A stretch of DNA of 64,000 nt from Methylobacterium sp. E-045 (GTDB lineage: Bacteria > Pseudomonadota > Alphaproteobacteria > Rhizobiales > Beijerinckiaceae): positions 62,001 to 126,000 of the forward strand of contig NZ_JAKSYE010000086.1 in the NCBI RefSeq assembly GCF_022829685.1, read 5' to 3'. The notes below the pieces were generated by a model that did not search any database, was not told where the DNA came from, and was given only the letters and a program-made list of their open reading frames with translations. Positions 22,600-31,894 of the stretch are shown one piece after another. Positions within the stretch are counted from its first letter, which is position 1. Every line of letters starts with the position of its first letter. The position numbers and the translations under genes were made by a program.

Positions 22600-22630
22600 C
22601 CCTCCCCCGCAGAGGGGGGAGGGTCTTCTC
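22600..22630 (+). terminator. Hairpin between convergent lolA and plsC
   Basis: CCCTCCCCC (22600-22608) pairs with GGGGGGAGGG (22614-22623) around a five-base loop, followed by TCTTCTC. It lies ten bases after the lolA stop and can serve both converging genes, although the T-run is short. Confidence 0.55.
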
Positions 22631-22632
22631 GA

Positions 22633-23370
22633 TCACGACGCCTGAAGCTCCATGGCTGTTCCCTCTCGCCAGCGGTTCAGCTCCGCATCGATCGCGTCCT
22701 GCGTGCCCCGCATGAACTCGCCGCCCGAGAGGCCCGGCTTCAGGGTCGCGAGGTAGCTCACCACCACGGTGCCGGGGATGTGGCGCGAGCCGCCATGGGG
22801 CCAGTAGAGGCCGGAATTCACCGCCACGGGCAGGACCGGCAGGCCGAGCTTGGCGTAGAGCAGTTCCACCCCGCGCTTGAACTGGACCGGCGCTTCGATG
22901 GTGCTGCGGGTGCCCTCCGGGAACATCAGGATCGAGCGCCCCTCCGCGATGGCCATCCGGCTCTCGTCGATCATGGTGCGAAGGGCCTGGGTGCCGTTGG
23001 CCCGGTCGATGATGATCATCGGCGAGCGGCGCAGGAACCAGCCGACGATGGGGATCGCCACGAGCTCGCGCTTGGCGACGATGGCGACGTTGGGGATCAG
23101 GATGAGGAAGGCCAGGGTTTCCCAGGCCGATTGGTGGTTGGCCACGATGAGGCACGGCTCCGCGGGGATGCGGGCGCGCCCCTCCTCGATATAGGTCAGG
23201 CCGACGATGTGGCGCAGGCCGAACAGGATGCCGCGCGACCACAGCCGCGTGGCCGCCCGGATCGGCCGCGTCGGGCAGCCGAGGGCCGCGAGCACCACGA
23301 GGGGAAGCGCGAAACAGGCGGTCCAGGCGGCCCAGTAGACGTTGAAGAGCGCAGAGCGGGTGCGCGACAC
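22633..23370 (-). CDS. plsC: 1-acyl-sn-glycerol-3-phosphate acyltransferase
   Basis: The start GTG at 23370 is preceded by AGGAAGG at good spacing and gives 245 residues. An N-terminal hydrophobic helix (YWAAWTACFALPLVVLAAL) is followed by the acyltransferase motif NHQSAWET (the Hx4D/E motif I) and MFPEGTRS (motif III). It acylates lysophosphatidic acid to phosphatidic acid at the inner membrane. The frame is open upstream to 23481, with another ATG at 23430, but the ribosome site favours the GTG. It is divergent from xth. Confidence 0.87.
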   Translation of the reverse strand: MSRTRSALFNVYWAAWTACFALPLVVLAALGCPTRPIRAATRLWSRGILFGLRHIVGLTYIEEGRARIPAEPCLIVANHQSAWETLAFLILIPNVAIVAKRELVAIPIVGWFLRRSPMIIIDRANGTQALRTMIDESRMAIAEGRSILMFPEGTRSTIEAPVQFKRGVELLYAKLGLPVLPVAVNSGLYWPHGGSRHIPGTVVVSYLATLKPGLSGGEFMRGTQDAIDAELNRWREGTAMELQAS

Positions 23371-23508
23371 GACGGGCGATCCTTCCTGAATCTTCGAATT
23401 CGCGTCCCTCTCGATGGGGGAACGCGGCATTTGTGCGGCGACGGGCGGGCCGATCCGGTCTATCGAGGCGGCCGAACCCATCCTTATAAGTTACGTGAGC
23501 TAGACCCG

Positions 23509-24318
23509 TTGCGCCTCTCCGTCACCACCTGGAACATCAATTCGGTGCGGTCGCGCATCGATCTCGTGCTTCGGTTCCTCGCGCAGGCGAAACCCGACGT
23601 GCTCTGCCTGCAGGAGACGAAGTGCCCGGACGATGCCTTTCCGCTCAAGGCCCTGCGCGGGTCCGGCTACGAGCACGTCGTCTTCGCCGGGCAGAAGGGC
23701 TATAACGGCGTGGCCATCCTGTCGCGCTTTCCCCTGCTCACCCGCGACGTCATGGCCTTCTGCGAAAAACCGGATGCCCGCCACATCTCGGCCGTGCTCG
23801 GGCCGGAGGCGGGGGCGGCGGCGGGCCTCGTGATCCACAATTTCTACGTTCCGGCCGGCGGCGACGTTCCGGATGTCGGCCTCAACCCGAAATTCGCGCA
23901 CAAGCTCGACTTCCTGCGCGACCTGCGCGCCTGGGGCAGCCGGCGCATGGCCGGCCCGGCGATCCTGGTGGGCGACCTCAACGTGGCCCCGCTCGAACAC
24001 GACGTCTGGTCGCACAAGCAGCTCCTCTCCGTGGTCAGCCACACGCCGGTGGAGACGCAGGCCCTGGAAGAGCTGCGCGGGGAAGCCGGCTGGATCGACG
24101 CCGCCCGCGTGCTCACCCCCGAGCCGGAGAAGATCTACACTTGGTGGAGCTACCGCTCGCCGGACTGGTCCGCCGCCGACAAGGGGCGGCGCCTCGACCA
24201 TGCCTGGATCTCGCCGGACCTTATCGGCACCGCGCGCTCCGTGGACGTGTTCCGCGAGGCGCGAGGCTGGGAGCGGCCCTCCGACCACGTGCCGGTGACG
24301 CTGACCCTCGATCTCTGA
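23509..24318 (+). CDS. xth: Exodeoxyribonuclease III (AP endonuclease family)
   Basis: From a TTG at 23509 the protein runs 269 residues: SVTTWNINSVRSRI, CLQETKCPDDAFP (metal-binding Glu), GYNGVAILSRFPL, LVGDLNVAPLEHD (catalytic Asp/Asn) and a C-terminal SDHVPVTLTL (catalytic His). This is the exonuclease III/AP endonuclease fold of base-excision repair. No ATG fits: the next in-frame Met is well inside conserved sequence, so the TTG is required. The spacing to divergent plsC is about 140 bp. Confidence 0.9.
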   Translation: MRLSVTTWNINSVRSRIDLVLRFLAQAKPDVLCLQETKCPDDAFPLKALRGSGYEHVVFAGQKGYNGVAILSRFPLLTRDVMAFCEKPDARHISAVLGPEAGAAAGLVIHNFYVPAGGDVPDVGLNPKFAHKLDFLRDLRAWGSRRMAGPAILVGDLNVAPLEHDVWSHKQLLSVVSHTPVETQALEELRGEAGWIDAARVLTPEPEKIYTWWSYRSPDWSAADKGRRLDHAWISPDLIGTARSVDVFREARGWERPSDHVPVTLTLDL

Positions 24319-24392
24319 CGGGCCGCGGCGTCCGATCCGTCTAGCCGGCCGAGGAACGCAAAGCCCTGCCGATCATTGCTCTTCGGACAAGT

Positions 24393-24419
24393 GACCCCGG
24401 ATGGGGGTCGCATCTTTTT
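24393..24419 (+). terminator. Intrinsic terminator after xth
   Basis: The stem GACCCC/GGGGTC (24393-24398 and 24404-24409) with a five-base loop is followed by CATCTTTTT. An outer pair CTCTTCGGA (about 24379) and TCCGAAGAG (about 24423) could form a longer alternative stem around it. Confidence 0.65.
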
Positions 24420-24439
24420 CCCGCTCCGAAGAGTCCCGC

Positions 24440-24532
24440 ATGCGCAAGCTGATCCTCGCCTTCCTTCTCCCCAAGGTCGTGTCCTACCTTCGCCGCCGCT
24501 ACGCCGGCCGCTCGGGCCGCCCGACCGCGTGA
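24440..24532 (+). CDS. Possible 30-residue membrane-associated microprotein
   Basis: An ATG at 24440 with GAAGAG about ten bases upstream opens a 30-residue frame: a hydrophobic N-terminus (MRKLILAFLLPKVVSYL) then a very basic tail (RRRYAGRSGRP). The design resembles small amphipathic or membrane-associated proteins. It lies in the 460-base gap between xth and ltaE, directly after the xth terminator. There is no family assignment. It could be chance; conservation would decide. Confidence 0.35.
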   Translation: MRKLILAFLLPKVVSYLRRRYAGRSGRPTA

Positions 24533-24779
24533 AGGTCGTTCCCCGCCCGTCCCCGAACCGTCGGAGGACGGGCGGCTCTCGCCGCATTGCGGCCCATCCC
24601 GCGCGCTGTTAAGTCTCATCCTGCATCAAGAGTCGCGGCGACGCCCGACGCCAACCTGCTGATCCGAGCAAGGTGGAGCCCTCATCGACTGGAGGGGATG
24701 TGGCCGAACCGGCAACGAAACGGGTTTCGCCACGCGTCGCTTCGGCTCCCATGCGGAGCCGACGGAAGGCGTAGCGACG

Positions 24780-25847
24780 ATGAATCCGGAACCCCAGCAA
24801 TTCGCCAGCGACAATTACGCCGGCATCTGTCCCGAGGCCTGGGCCGCCACCGCGGCGGCCAATGGCGGCTCGGTGCCGGCCTACGGCGAGGACGCTTGGA
24901 CGAAACGGGCCTCGGACGCGTTCCGCGATCTGTTCGACAAGCCGGATGCCGAGGTGTTCTTTGCCTTCAACGGCACCGCCGCGAACTCCCTCGCGCTCGC
25001 CTCCCTGTGCCAGTCCTACCACAGCGTCATCTGCTCGGCCTCGGCGCATGTGGAGACCGACGAGTGCGGCGCGCCAGAATTCTTCTCCAACGGCTCGAAG
25101 CTGCTGGTGGCGGCGAGCGCGGACGGAAAGCTCACGCCCGCCCTCATCCGGGGCCTCGCGGCGGGGCGTTCCGACATTCACTTCCCCAAACCCCGCGTCG
25201 TGACGATCACCCAGCCGACGGAGACCGGACAGCTCTACACGCTCCGGGAGATCGCCGAGATCGCGGCCACTTGCCGCGACCTGTCCCTGCGTCTCCACAT
25301 GGACGGCGCGCGCTTCGCCAATGCCTGCGCCAGCCTCGGCTGCGAGCCGGCCGAGATGACCTGGAAGATCGGCGTGGACCTGCTCTGCTTCGGCGGGACG
25401 AAGAATGGCATGGCGGCGGGCGAAGCGATCCTGTTCTTCGATCCCGCCCTCGCCGAGGATTTCGGCTATCGCTGCAAACAGGCGGGGCAGCTCGCCTCGA
25501 AGATGCGCTTCCTCACCGCTCCCTGGGTCGGCATGCTGGAAGGCGGCGCCTGGCTCCGCAACGCGGCCCACGCCAATGCCTGCGCGCAGCGCCTCGCCGG
25601 GGCGGTGGCGGAATGCCCGGGCTTTGCCGCCATGTTCCCGGTGGAGGCCAATGCCGTGTTCCTGAAGGCCTCGCCCGAGCGGCTGGACGCCTTGCGGGAG
25701 AGGGGCTGGCGTTTCTACACCTTCATCGGCGGGGGCGCCCGGTTCATGTTCGCCTGGGACTCTGAGCCCGAGCGGATCGATGCGCTGGTGCGGGACATCC
25801 GCGCGGTGAGCGCGGCCGTCCCGGATCGCCTGTCCACCTCCGGCTGA
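24780..25847 (+). CDS. ltaE: Low-specificity L-threonine aldolase
   Basis: The 355-residue PLP enzyme shows FASDNYAGICPEAW at the N-terminus, FAFNGTAANSLALASLC, ETDECGAPEFFSNG, LHMDGARFANA (the Asp that contacts the PLP ring) and the lysine in CFGGTKNGMAAGEA. These fit threonine aldolases, which split threonine or allo-threonine to glycine and acetaldehyde. It stands alone. About 90 bases downstream is a small minus-strand membrane gene. Confidence 0.9.
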   Translation: MNPEPQQFASDNYAGICPEAWAATAAANGGSVPAYGEDAWTKRASDAFRDLFDKPDAEVFFAFNGTAANSLALASLCQSYHSVICSASAHVETDECGAPEFFSNGSKLLVAASADGKLTPALIRGLAAGRSDIHFPKPRVVTITQPTETGQLYTLREIAEIAATCRDLSLRLHMDGARFANACASLGCEPAEMTWKIGVDLLCFGGTKNGMAAGEAILFFDPALAEDFGYRCKQAGQLASKMRFLTAPWVGMLEGGAWLRNAAHANACAQRLAGAVAECPGFAAMFPVEANAVFLKASPERLDALRERGWRFYTFIGGGARFMFAWDSEPERIDALVRDIRAVSAAVPDRLSTSG

Positions 25848-25936
25848 CTCCGTCCGCCCATCGGGCTTCGCTCAGGCTTCTGGCGTGTCGCGGAGTTCCA
25901 GCCGCAGAACCGCCGATCGCGTTTCCCGAAACGTGT

Positions 25937-26236
25937 TCACTCGGCTTTCTTCGGGTCGGGCATGCCGGCGACGAACTCCTTCACGGTGGCATCGTAATGC
26001 TGCTTGGCGAAAGTCTTCGTCTCGGAGGGAATGACGGCCCAGATCACGGCGGCGACGAAGATCAATGCTGAAATCGTGTAGGAGAAACCCTCGAATATGC
26101 CGAGCAGCCCAAGCAAGAGAGGGAGAAGGCTGAGTGCCGACGAAATGAAAATCGAACCGAATATATAATAACTCGAAATAAAGGCGATGACCGCGAACGC
26201 TATCGGTCTTGCGGTCTTAATGATAAAACTGTTCAT
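25937..26236 (-). CDS. Small hypothetical membrane protein, 99 residues
   Basis: This 99-residue protein is mostly hydrophobic: helices near residues 10-30, 32-50 and 55-72 (AFAVIAFISSYYIFGSIF, LSLLPLLLGLLGIF, ISALIFVAAVIWAVIP), with a charged C-terminal tail of about 28 residues ending DPKKAE. Its DNA is noticeably richer in A/T than the neighbours, so it may be acquired. It is divergent from rpsO. No family recognised. Confidence 0.65.
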   Translation of the reverse strand: MNSFIIKTARPIAFAVIAFISSYYIFGSIFISSALSLLPLLLGLLGIFEGFSYTISALIFVAAVIWAVIPSETKTFAKQHYDATVKEFVAGMPDPKKAE

Positions 26237-26689
26237 TGTGTCACCAATTGTTTCGAAAAATCCGCTTGGGCTTCTTGAGCGAGGGGCGGGCTTTTATCAC
26301 ATTTGTGTTTGGGTGTAAAAGACAGAAGCTGGAATTTGCGACAGTGTGATCTTTGCGTCCACATGGAGCACGGATCATTAATGGGTTATTTGATCAATCC
26401 AGTCGTCAGAGCTGAACGATCCGTTTGGCCCATGCGCCGCTACGGCCCCTCCGCCGTAGCGGAGCGAGCGCCCGGACCCGCCCGGGCGGGCGCCGCGACG
26501 GGGGTGGCACGAAGCCCGGATTCGTGTATGTGTCCCCTGGCCTCGACCCGGAAACGGGCACGGGGCTAAAGCTGCTTGTGAACGCGACCGTGCTGGACGA
26601 CATCCCGGCACAGGCCCCGTCCCAGGCTGAGACGGCCTCTTCCGAGGAGAACCGTCTCGATCCGAAAACCCGTATCGAAAGGGAATGCG
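26237..26689. other. Long leader region upstream of rpsO, two hairpins
   Basis: This 450-base gap has no gene I can support. It starts AT-rich and becomes GC-rich. A perfect nine-base inverted repeat CGCTACGGC/GCCGTAGCG lies at 26438-26461. Nearer rpsO a nested hairpin lies at 26629-26658: GAGACGG pairs with CCGTCTC outside, CCTC with GAGG inside. S15 is known to autoregulate through structured leaders in several bacteria; whether this hairpin is such a site is inference. A long open frame that crosses this gap and rpsO into pnp is an out-of-frame artefact. Confidence 0.4.
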
Positions 26690-26959
26690 ATGTCGATTTC
26701 GGCCGAGCGCAAGACTGCGCTCATCAAGGAATACGCGACCGGCGGCAAGGACACCGGTTCTCCGGAGGTCCAGGTGGCGATCCTCACCGAGCGGATCACC
26801 AACCTCACCGGCCACTTCAAGACCCACGGCAAGGACAACCATTCCCGCCGCGGCCTCCTGAAGATGGTCTCGCAGCGCCGCTCGCTGCTCGACTACGTCA
26901 AGCGCAAGGACGAGGCCCGCTACCGCAGCCTCATCGAGCGTCTCGGCATCCGCCGCTAA
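26690..26959 (+). CDS. rpsO: 30S ribosomal protein S15
   Basis: The 89-residue length is exact for S15. The sequence contains [17 protein letters not shown] and [19 protein letters not shown], the 16S rRNA-contacting elements, and ends [14 protein letters not shown]15 is a primary binder of the central domain of 16S rRNA. The ATG is preceded by GAAAGGGAATGCG. pnp follows 215 bases later, the usual order in proteobacteria. Confidence 0.98.
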   Translation: MSISAERKTALIKEYATGGKDTGSPEVQVAILTERITNLTGHFKTHGKDNHSRRGLLKMVSQRRSLLDYVKRKDEARYRSLIERLGIRR

Positions 26960-26969
26960 GGCGGCGTTC

Positions 26970-27000
26970 ACGCGGTTCCGGGCCCGGCCCGGGGCCGCGT
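26970..27000 (+). other. Stem-loop in the rpsO-pnp intergenic region
   Basis: ACGCGG at 26970 pairs with CCGCGT ending at 27000 around a GC-rich inner stem. There is no T-run after it, so it is more likely an mRNA-processing or stability hairpin than a terminator. In E. coli the rpsO-pnp junction is cut by RNase III at such a structure; the parallel is inferred. Confidence 0.5.
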
Positions 27001-27174
27001 TCTAATAGGTCGGGGTGCCGGAATGGGTCCGGCCACCCGAAAACCGGGCGACTTGGAGGCGCGGAAGCGCCGGGGACAGGATCGCGCGGCGCTTTTGCCC
27101 AGTCCGGGCCGAAGCGCCGCGCCATCTTGCCCCTGGCGGCGCCGGGTTCGCCCGACCGCAGGAAGGCAAGACAT

Positions 27175-29346
27175 ATGTTCGACGTACAACGTGAAGAGCT
27201 GATCTGGGGCGACCGCAAGCTGGTCCTCGAGACGGGCAAGGTCGCCCGCCAGGCCGACGGCGCCGTGATGGCGACGTATGGCGAGACCTCGGTGCTGGCC
27301 ACCGTCGTCTCGGGCAAGGAGCCGAAGGCCGGAATCGACTTCCTGCCGCTCACCGTGAACTACCAGGAGCGCGCCTACGCCGCCGGCCGCATCCCCGGCG
27401 GCTACTTCAAGCGCGAAGGCCGTCCCTCCGAGAAGGAGACCCTGGTCTCCCGCCTCATCGACCGCCCGATCCGTCCCCTCTTCGTCGAGGGCTGGCGCAA
27501 TGACACCCAGGTCGTCGTCACCGTCCTGACCCACGACCTCGAGAACGATCCCGACATCCTCGCCATGGTCGCGGCCTCCGCCGCCCTCACCCTGTCGGGC
27601 GTGCCCTTCACCGGCCCGATCGGTGCGGCCCGCGTCGGCTACGTCAACGGCCAGTACATCCTGAACCCGCCGGTTCCCGAGCTCGAGAACTCGACCCTGG
27701 ACCTCGTCGTCGCCGGCACGCAGGACGCCGTGCTGATGGTGGAATCCGAGGCCAAGGAGCTCGACGAAGAGACCATGCTCGGCGCCGTGATGTTCGGCCA
27801 CAAGCATTTCCAGCCGGTCATCGAGGCGATCATCCGCCTCGCCGAGAAGGCCGCCAAGGAGCCCCGCAACTTCTCCGCCCCCGAGAACGGCGACGTGGAG
27901 AAGGCCGTCCTCGACGTGTGCGAGGCGGAACTCCGCGACGCCTACAAGAACACGGTCAAGCAGGAGCGCTACGCCGCCGTCGACGCCGTGAAGGCGAAGG
28001 TGGTCGCGGCTCTCTGTCCCGTCGAGGGCGAGCAGAAGTTCTCGCCCGAGAAGGTCAAGGCCGCGTTCAAGGAAGCGCAGTCCAAGGTCGTGCGCTGGAA
28101 CATCCTCGACACGGGCTCGCGCATCGACGGACGCGACGTCCGCACCGTGCGTCCGATCGTGTCCCAGGTCGGCGTGCTGCCCCGCGCCCACGGTTCGTCG
28201 CTCTTCACCCGCGGCGAGACCCAGGCCCTCGTGGTCGCCACCCTCGGCACCGGCGAGGACGAGCAGTTCATCGACGCGCTGGAAGGCACCTACAAGGAGA
28301 CCTTCCTGCTGCACTACAACTTCCCTCCCTACTCGGTGGGCGAGACCGGCCGCATGGGTTCGCCGGGCCGTCGCGAGATCGGCCACGGCAAGCTCGCCTG
28401 GCGCGCCGTGCACCCGGTCCTGCCGCCGGCCCACGAGTTCCCGTACACGATCCGCGTGGTGTCCGAGATCACCGAGTCGAACGGCTCCTCCTCCATGGCC
28501 TCCGTCTGTGGCGCGTCGCTGTCGCTGATGGATGCGGGCGTCCCCCTGCGCCGTCCGGTGGCGGGCATCGCCATGGGCCTCATCCTCGAGGGTGAGCGCT
28601 ACGCCGTGCTGTCCGACATCCTCGGCGACGAGGATCACCTCGGCGACATGGACTTCAAGGTGGCGGGCACGGAAGCCGGCATCACCTCGCTGCAGATGGA
28701 CATCAAGATCGCCGGCATCACCGAGGAGATCATGAAGGTCGCCCTGCATCAGGCGCAGGAAGGCCGCGTCCACATCCTCGGCGAGATGGCCAAGGCTCTG
28801 ACCGACGCCCGTCCCGAGCTCGGCGAATACGCGCCCCGCATCGAGACCATGCAGATCCCCACCGACAAGATCCGGGAAGTGATCGGCACCGGCGGCAAGG
28901 TGATCCGCGAGATCGTCGAGAAGACCGGCGCCAAGATCAACATCGACGACACCGGCACGGTGAAGATCGCCTCCAGCGACGGCAAGGCCATCAAGGCCGC
29001 CTATAACTGGATCCGTTCGATCGTGGCGGAAGCCGAAGTCGGCATGATCTACGACGGCACCGTCGTGAAGTGCATGGAGTTCGGCGCCTTCGTGAACTTC
29101 TTCGGCGCCAAGGACGGTCTCGTCCACATCTCGGAACTCGCCGCCCAGCGCGTCGCCAAGGTGACGGACGTCGTCAAGGACGGCCAGAAGGTCAAGGTGA
29201 AGTTCCTCGGCGCCGACGACCGCGGCAAGATCCGCCTCTCCATGAAGGTCGTCGACCAGGAGACCGGCGAGGACCTCACCGAGAAGCTGAAGGCCGAGCG
29301 CAACGCCGAGCAGGACCGCGCCCGCGGACCCCGCCAGGACGCGTAA
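27175..29346 (+). CDS. pnp: Polyribonucleotide nucleotidyltransferase (PNPase)
   Basis: From ATG 27175 (GGAAGG eleven bases upstream) the protein is 723 residues. Two RNase PH domains ([19 protein letters not shown] in the first; [15 protein letters not shown] and [19 protein letters not shown] in the second) carry the phosphorolytic site. A KH domain ([14 protein letters not shown]) and an S1 domain ([17 protein letters not shown]) complete the standard architecture. It degrades RNA 3'-5' with phosphate, alone and in the degradosome. No anomaly was seen. Confidence 0.98.
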   Translation: MFDVQREELIWGDRKLVLETGKVARQADGAVMATYGETSVLATVVSGKEPKAGIDFLPLTVNYQERAYAAGRIPGGYFKREGRPSEKETLVSRLIDRPIRPLFVEGWRNDTQVVVTVLTHDLENDPDILAMVAASAALTLSGVPFTGPIGAARVGYVNGQYILNPPVPELENSTLDLVVAGTQDAVLMVESEAKELDEETMLGAVMFGHKHFQPVIEAIIRLAEKAAKEPRNFSAPENGDVEKAVLDVCEAELRDAYKNTVKQERYAAVDAVKAKVVAALCPVEGEQKFSPEKVKAAFKEAQSKVVRWNILDTGSRIDGRDVRTVRPIVSQVGVLPRAHGSSLFTRGETQALVVATLGTGEDEQFIDALEGTYKETFLLHYNFPPYSVGETGRMGSPGRREIGHGKLAWRAVHPVLPPAHEFPYTIRVVSEITESNGSSSMASVCGASLSLMDAGVPLRRPVAGIAMGLILEGERYAVLSDILGDEDHLGDMDFKVAGTEAGITSLQMDIKIAGITEEIMKVALHQAQEGRVHILGEMAKALTDARPELGEYAPRIETMQIPTDKIREVIGTGGKVIREIVEKTGAKINIDDTGTVKIASSDGKAIKAAYNWIRSIVAEAEVGMIYDGTVVKCMEFGAFVNFFGAKDGLVHISELAAQRVAKVTDVVKDGQKVKVKFLGADDRGKIRLSMKVVDQETGEDLTEKLKAERNAEQDRARGPRQDA

Positions 29347-29378
29347 GCCGCCTCGGCCCCGGCCGATCGAGTATCGAG

Positions 29379-29410
29379 AAGCGCGGTCCCGAGAGGGGCC
29401 GCGCTTTTTT
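29379..29410 (+). terminator. Intrinsic terminator of pnp
   Basis: AAGCGCGG and CCGCGCTT form a strong stem with additional CCC/GGG pairs inside and a GAGA loop, directly followed by TTTTTT at 29405-29410, 33 bases after the stop. It is the strongest intrinsic terminator in this part of the window. Confidence 0.9.
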
Positions 29411-29512
29411 CGTTCGGGACGAGGATGCGGGCGCGTCCGGGTGGAATCGTGAGGAACACCCATCCACCCGCCGCGTTCGCCCCGCGACGCAACACGAGGA
29501 GTAGACTCCACC

Positions 29513-29734
29513 ATGGCAGATCCGATGATTCCGAGCATCTTCGACGGCGAAGCGAACCTGTCCACCACCGAGCGGGCGGTGTCCGTGGTGCTCGGCCTCG
29601 GCATCGCGGCCGCCGCCGCCCAGCCGCGCCCGAACAAGTGGCTGAGCCTGGCCGCCCTCGTGGTCGGCGCCGGCCTCGCCATCCGGGGCGCCACCGGCCA
29701 TTGCCCGGTCAAGTCGGCCGGCTACATCTCCTGA
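29513..29734 (+). CDS. Small YgaP-type (DUF2892-like) membrane protein
   Basis: This 73-residue protein has the pattern of DUF2892: LSTTERAVSVVLGLGIAAAA at the first helix, LSLAALVVGAGLAIRGATGHC at the second, and the conserved GHCP near the end. In YgaP this domain anchors a rhodanese; here it stands alone. The ATG is preceded by AGGAGTAGA. A terminator follows within 15 bases of the stop, so it is monocistronic. Function unknown. Confidence 0.75.
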   Translation: MADPMIPSIFDGEANLSTTERAVSVVLGLGIAAAAAQPRPNKWLSLAALVVGAGLAIRGATGHCPVKSAGYIS

Positions 29735-29745
29735 ACGGAGACACG

Positions 29746-29776
29746 AAAAAGGGGCGCTCCCATAGGGCGCCCCTTT
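29746..29776. terminator. Bidirectional-looking terminator
   Basis: GGGGCGC (29751-29757) pairs with GCGCCCC (29767-29773), flanked by AAAAA on the left and TTTA on the right. It can end the DUF2892-type gene on the plus strand and the YeaQ-type gene on the minus strand. Confidence 0.8.
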
Positions 29777-29849
29777 AGTCTTGCCGATTCTCTTGCCGAT
29801 TGTCTCGCCGGACTCAGGCGCGGGTCGTGGGGCCCGCGCCGTTCGAGGC

Positions 29850-30113
29850 TCAGAGGGTGGTGGTGCGGCGGCTGGCGACGAAGCCGTAGATGGCGAGCAC
29901 CACGATGGCGCCGACCACCGCGCCGATGAAGCCCGCGCCCTGGTTGGGGCCGTACCAGCCGAGGGCCTGACCGAGGAAGGTGGCGACGAAGGCGCCGATG
30001 ATGCCCAGGATGGTGGTGAGGATGAAGCCCGCGGGCTCATTGTTTCCCGGCATGATGAACTTGGCGACGACACCGGCGAGGAAGCCGATGATGATGGTCC
30101 AGATGATACCCAT
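29850..30113 (-). CDS. GlsB/YeaQ/YmgE-type transglycosylase-associated membrane protein
   Basis: The ATG at 30113 gives 87 residues in three hydrophobic helices: MGIIWTIIIGFLAGVVAKFI, FILTTILGIIGAFVATFLGQ and FIGAVVGAIVVLAIYGFV, with the motif MPGNNEPAG between the first two. This is the transglycosylase-associated protein family, often stress-induced. The frame is open upstream, but this start gives the family-typical length. It stands alone on the minus strand. Confidence 0.85.
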   Translation of the reverse strand: MGIIWTIIIGFLAGVVAKFIMPGNNEPAGFILTTILGIIGAFVATFLGQALGWYGPNQGAGFIGAVVGAIVVLAIYGFVASRRTTTL

Positions 30114-30321
30114 GAGATGATCCCCGATACGCGGCGGCCGGGATTGTCCCCGCCGGACTTGGCCGTATTGGTCAAGCAACGCCGCACCGCGGGATGGGTT
30201 GCGCCCTGCGTGGCGAGAATGTCTCATTCGGCGAGGGGCCGCGTCCCCCTGCCCCTTTACGGGCGGCCCTCCCGCGCGGCACAACGCGGGGCCACCCTCC
30301 CCCATTTCCGAGTTTGTCCGC

Positions 30322-30684
30322 ATGACCACGATCACCCGTTTCGAATCCGGCGCCCGCATGAGCCAGGCCGTCACCTATGGCGACATGGTCTACCTCGCGG
30401 GCCAGGTGGCCGGCACGGTGGTGGGGGCCGGCGTTACCGCGCAGACGCAGGAGATCCTCGCCGAGATCGACCGGCTGCTCGCCCAGGCCGGCAGCGACAA
30501 GAGCCGGATCCTCTCGACCACGATCTATCTCGCCGACATCGCCACCTTCGCCGAGATGAACGCCGCCTGGGACGCCTGGGTCGCGAAGGACAATCCGCCC
30601 GCCCGCGCCACGGTGGAGGCCAAGCTCGCCGCACCCGAATACCTCGTGGAGATCGTCGTCGTCGCGGTGAAACGTCCCGCCTGA
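30322..30684 (+). CDS. RidA family protein (second paralogue)
   Basis: The ATG at 30322 gives 120 residues: FESGARMSQAVTYGDMVYLAGQ, TQEILAEIDRLLAQAG, RILSTTIYLADI and the C-terminal PARATVEAKLAAPEYLVEIVVVA with the RidA Arg and Glu positions. Enamine/imine deaminase activity is known for some relatives. It precedes the polyamine-binding protein by 26 bases on the same strand, suggesting cotranscription and possibly a role in polyamine or amine catabolism; that link is inference. Confidence 0.88.
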   Translation: MTTITRFESGARMSQAVTYGDMVYLAGQVAGTVVGAGVTAQTQEILAEIDRLLAQAGSDKSRILSTTIYLADIATFAEMNAAWDAWVAKDNPPARATVEAKLAAPEYLVEIVVVAVKRPA

Positions 30685-30710
30685 CGCACCGACAAGCCAG
30701 GAGCCAGCCG

Positions 30711-31853
30711 ATGCGCCGGATCGTTTTCGTCATCCTTCTGATCGCGCTGGCGCTCAGCCTCGCCGGGTCGCTGTTCCTGGCCTTCGCCTTCCTCAACTCG
30801 GCGCAGGCTCAGGAGAACAAGGGCCCCGAGCGCGTGGTCAACATCTACAACTGGTCGGACTATATCGACCCCCGGATGCTGGACGCCTTCACCAAGGAGA
30901 CCGGCATCAAGGTCGTCTACGACACCTACGACAACAACGAGATCCTGGAGACGAAGCTGCTCGCCGGCCAGTCCGGCTACGACATCGTGGTGCCCACCGG
31001 CCCGTTCCTGCAGCGGCTGATCAAGGCCGGCGTGTTCCGCCCCCTCGACAAGGCCAAGATCCCCAACCTCAAGCACGCCTGGCCCGAGATCGCCCAGCGT
31101 CTCGCCGTCTACGACCCCGGCAACGCCTATGCGGTGGACTACATGTGGGGCACCACCGGCATCGGCGTGAATCTCGGCCCTGTGCGCGAGCGCCTCGGCC
31201 CGAACCAGCCCCTCAACACCTGGACCCTGGTGCTCAACCCCGCCCTGATGGCCAAGCTCAAGGATTGCGGGGTGATGATGCTCGACAGCCCCGAGGATCT
31301 GATCCCGAGCATGCTGCCGGCCTACGGCCTCAAGCCCGACACCAAGCGCTGGGACGACATCTCCCAGGTCACCGACGCCCTGTTCAAGGTGCGCGGCTCG
31401 GTGCGAAAGTTCCACTCCTCGGAATACATCAACGGGCTCGCCAACGGCGACCTCTGCCTCGCGGTCGGCTATTCCGGCGACGTGATGCAGGCCAAGAAAC
31501 GCGCCGAGGAATCGAAGAACGGCGTCGAGATCGCCTATTTCATCCCCAGGGAAGGCGCGCTGATGTGGTTCGACGCGCTGGCCATCCCCAAGGACGCCCC
31601 CCACCCGGAGGAGGCCCACCGCTTCATCGACTACCTGATGCGCCCCGAGGTCGCCGCCGCCAACACCAACTTCGTCGCTTACGCCAACGGCAACCTCGCC
31701 GCCAAACCCCTGGTGAAGCCGGAGATTCTTTCGAATGCCGGCATTTACCCGGACGAGGCGACGATGCAGCGGTTGTTTACGAACCAGGCCTGGGATGACC
31801 GGACGCAGCGGTTCGTCACGCGGAATTGGACGCGGGTAAGAACGGGGCGGTGA
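30711..31853 (+). CDS. potF: Polyamine ABC transporter substrate-binding protein (PotF-type)
   Basis: A signal peptide (VILLIALALSLAGSLFLAF, cleavage near SAQAQ) is followed by VVNIYNWSDYIDPRMLDAFT, the hallmark of PotD/PotF proteins. Other family segments are ETKLLAGQSGYDIVVPTG, WGTTGIGVNL, and LMWFDALAIPKDAPHPEEAH. It would bind putrescine or spermidine in the periplasm. No permease or ATPase gene is adjacent, so it is an orphan binding protein here. It is the last chromosomal gene before the AT-rich insert. Confidence 0.9.
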   Translation: MRRIVFVILLIALALSLAGSLFLAFAFLNSAQAQENKGPERVVNIYNWSDYIDPRMLDAFTKETGIKVVYDTYDNNEILETKLLAGQSGYDIVVPTGPFLQRLIKAGVFRPLDKAKIPNLKHAWPEIAQRLAVYDPGNAYAVDYMWGTTGIGVNLGPVRERLGPNQPLNTWTLVLNPALMAKLKDCGVMMLDSPEDLIPSMLPAYGLKPDTKRWDDISQVTDALFKVRGSVRKFHSSEYINGLANGDLCLAVGYSGDVMQAKKRAEESKNGVEIAYFIPREGALMWFDALAIPKDAPHPEEAHRFIDYLMRPEVAAANTNFVAYANGNLAAKPLVKPEILSNAGIYPDEATMQRLFTNQAWDDRTQRFVTRNWTRVRTGR

Positions 31854-31894
31854 ATGCATTCATTTTAAATCCGCAGCCAACTGCCAATCAATTC

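Noticed and set aside
26970..27000. rpsO-pnp hairpin as a terminator
   Set aside because: There is no T-run after the stem, and the two genes are usually cotranscribed.
26425..29346. One very long reading frame running through the rpsO region into pnp
   Set aside because: The part before 27175 is out of frame with rpsO and has no protein-like sequence; GC-rich DNA leaves long spurious frames. PNPase starts at 27175.
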